This document shows positions 21,777 through 22,962 of a stretch of 22,962 bases of DNA, one piece after another. A program made the translations under genes and the position numbers. The stretch lies in assembly GCF_000315625.1 (NCBI RefSeq), contig NW_005434363.1:1-22962 (forward strand). Direction: 5' to 3'. Positions within the stretch are counted from its first letter, which is position 1. Each line of letters opens with the position of its first letter. Under the pieces are notes generated by a model. It saw only the letters and a program-made list of their open reading frames with translations. It did not search any database and was not told the DNA's origin. This DNA comes from Guillardia theta CCMP2712. Taxonomy: Eukaryota; Cryptophyceae; Pyrenomonadales; Geminigeraceae.

Positions 21777-22893
21777 CACCACCATGGCTCTTAGCTAGAC
21801 TTACTTCTTGCCGTCGACGGAGAAGATGACGTAGCCTGACTGAATCTTTCCGGACTAGCGAGAGAGTCAAAGAGAGAAAGGGAGGGGAGGGAGGGAGGGA
21901 GGGAAGGAGGGAGGGAGGGAAGGAGGGAGGCAGGCAGGCAGGCAGGCAGGCAGGGAGTGTGAAGGATGAGGAGGTGGAGAGGAAGGGTAAGGGGCAGGGG
22001 AAGGAAGAGGAGAGGAGAACGAGAGCTGGCGAGCTCGGAGAGCGGGAGAAGTTTTCCTGACCTTCTCTGCAAAGCCACCTTCCTTGATGCGATTGACCTG
22101 AGCAGGGGAGAGAAGTCAGGAAGAGAAGGAGGAAGACGATGAGGATGGAGAGGACGAGGACCAGGTGGTGGTCGATGACGATGACGGGAAACAGGGGAAA
22201 GAGGAGGAGAGGAGGAGGACATTGGCATGGTGGAGGAAGACCGGGAGGAGGAGGGAGCAGAAGAGGAGGGAGAAGTAGGAGAGGAGGAGAAAGTAGGAGA
22301 GGAGGAGAAAGTAGGAGAGGAGGAGAAAGTAGGAGAGGAGGGAGAGGAGGAGGAAGTAGGAGAGGAGGAGAAGCTTTAGACCTGCCAGTTTCCAGTGCGT
22401 GAGTCTCTTTTGAAAGTGAAGCCAAGTCCAACACTCTTTCCAGCTGCTGCACGATCCTCTTGGGGAGCAGGAGCAGCAGGAGCAGCAGGAGCAGCAGGAG
22501 CAGGGTCTGCGGCATCTAGCAAGAGATAAGAAGAGGGAAAGAGCGGCAGAAACGAGGAGGCAGATGAAAATGTTCAGGGCACACAACCAAGGTACGAGGA
22601 GGCGGAGAGGGGCAGGGGCAGGGGCAGGGGCAGGGGCAGGGGCAGGGGCAGGGGCAGGGGCAGGAGAAGAACCTTTGGCTAGTAAACTTCCGAGGTCACT
22701 TCCTTCGTCCTGGAATGCAAGTGATGACAAGCACGGGATGAATAGAGTCCAGATGGGATGAAGAGAGAAAGAGGAGGAGGAGAGGCGGGAGAGAGGGCAG
22801 GAGCAAGAGCAAGAGGCAGGAAGAAAGGCACTTTCAGAAACCTGTGCGAGTTTCCTTAGTGCAGTCTCAAGCTCCATCACATCCAATTTGGAC
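21196..22893 (-). CDS. PDZ-domain protein, C-terminal part (5' end outside window)
   Basis: Minus-strand exons: 22893-22842, 22709-22673, 22515-22382, 22097-22062, 21854-21805, 21552-21501, 21279-21196 (stop TAG 21198-21196), giving 148 codons plus one leading base in consistent phase. The visible protein starts SKLDVMELETALRKLAQ (helical), has an Ala/Pro repeat (DPAPAAPAAP...), then a PDZ domain: KSVGLGFTFKRD, WQVNRIKEGGFAEKSGKIQ, GYVIFSVDGKK, GISQTELGSLIMGPEGSRA. The domain ends near VTETDTPFFLE, six residues from the C-terminus. PDZ domains bind C-terminal peptides and build scaffolds. The usual Gly-Asp after the GK-I turn is Gly-Tyr here. The Ala/Pro repeat lies in exon 22515-22382, where the + strand shows GAGCAGCAG-type repeats. 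At least one upstream exon is cut off by the window edge. Confidence 0.8.
21719..21778 (-). repeat. CCCCTG and TCGTGC hexamer arrays in a PDZ-gene intron
   Basis: About four CCTGCC-type units followed by five GCTCGT-type units on the + strand, inside intron 21553-21804 of the PDZ gene. In the sense strand of the gene the repeat is purine-rich. Confidence 0.85.
21876..21956 (-). repeat. GGGA and GGCA tetranucleotide arrays in a PDZ-gene intron
   Basis: GGGA/GGAA-type repeats (about 21880-21928) run into about six GGCA units (about 21928-21953) on the + strand, within intron 21855-22061. Confidence 0.85.
22275..22373 (-). repeat. 18-bp minisatellite in a PDZ-gene intron
   Basis: Units starting GTAGGAGAGGAGGAGAAA on the + strand begin at 22275, 22293, 22311 and 22329 (exact 18-bp spacing), with a diverged copy at 22356. 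All lie within intron 22098-22381. Confidence 0.85.
22610..22662 (-). repeat. GGGGCA hexamer array in a PDZ-gene intron
   Basis: About nine GGGGCA units on the + strand (TGCCCC in the transcript) inside intron 22516-22672. Two tandem GGGGCA tracts could form a G-quadruplex on the non-template side (inference). Confidence 0.85.
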
Positions 22894-22962
22894 CTGGTTA
22901 TTCCCCGTCGTCAATGAAACTTCTACTTGCTGCTTCCCTTCATTCCCCTGCCCACATCCTCC

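Noticed and set aside
22275-22373. Regular 18-bp repeats considered as a CRISPR-like array
   Set aside because: The units are contiguous with no unique spacers, lie in a eukaryotic intron and are GA-rich; this is a minisatellite.

Overview
The window is nuclear DNA from a flagellated protist. Every gene is split by GT-AG spliceosomal introns. The genes encode an axonemal-type dynein heavy chain and a tubulin-type deglutamylase. Two proteins carry secretory presequences, one of them fused to a glycogen/starch-binding-type domain. A secondary-plastid alga of the cryptophyte type (for example Guillardia) fits best, but this is inference from gene content and style; no marker in the window proves it.

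Layout, left to right. (1) 259-4755, +: 3' end of a dynein heavy chain gene, running to its stop codon. (2) 4804-8118, -: a CCP5/AGBL5-like cytosolic carboxypeptidase, convergent with the dynein, with an apparent one-base frameshift at a G/C homopolymer just after the catalytic motif. (3) 8119-9411: spacer with a GC-rich block. (4) 9412-10712, -: secreted or plastid-directed protein with an AMPK-type carbohydrate-binding module and a coiled coil. (5) 10713-12308: AT-rich spacer with CCCCTACC-type tracts and GGA repeats. (6) 12309-14142, +: 12-exon membrane-anchored collagen-like protein. (7) 14352-15428, -: protein with two copies of an unrecognised ~84-residue domain. (8) 15429-18381: ~3 kb without a supportable gene, rich in CCCCTACC/GGGGTAGG tracts. 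(9) 18382-20777, +: 12-exon signal-peptide protein with HAD-phosphatase-like motifs. (10) 21196-22893, -: 3' part of a PDZ-domain gene that runs off the right edge.

I rebuilt exon structures by hand from reading-frame similarity, GT-AG boundaries and phase bookkeeping. For the CBM, collagen, HAD and PDZ genes the exon lengths sum to a whole number of codons with no in-frame stop. Introns fall into two styles: short ones (44-67 bp) in the CBM, collagen and much of the HAD gene, and long ones (about 130-570 bp) loaded with simple repeats (CTCCTG, CCTTGT, CTG, GGGA, GGGGCA) in the dynein, carboxypeptidase and PDZ genes.

Functional links: the dynein motor and the deglutamylase both act on axonemal microtubules, so the convergent pair at the left is thematically coherent. 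The most unusual gene is the collagen-like protein. Its order of parts (short cytosolic tail, membrane span, coiled coil, 26 unbroken Gly-X-Y triplets, C-terminal six-cysteine domain) mirrors animal class-A scavenger receptors and membrane collectins, yet it appears to sit in a unicellular organism.
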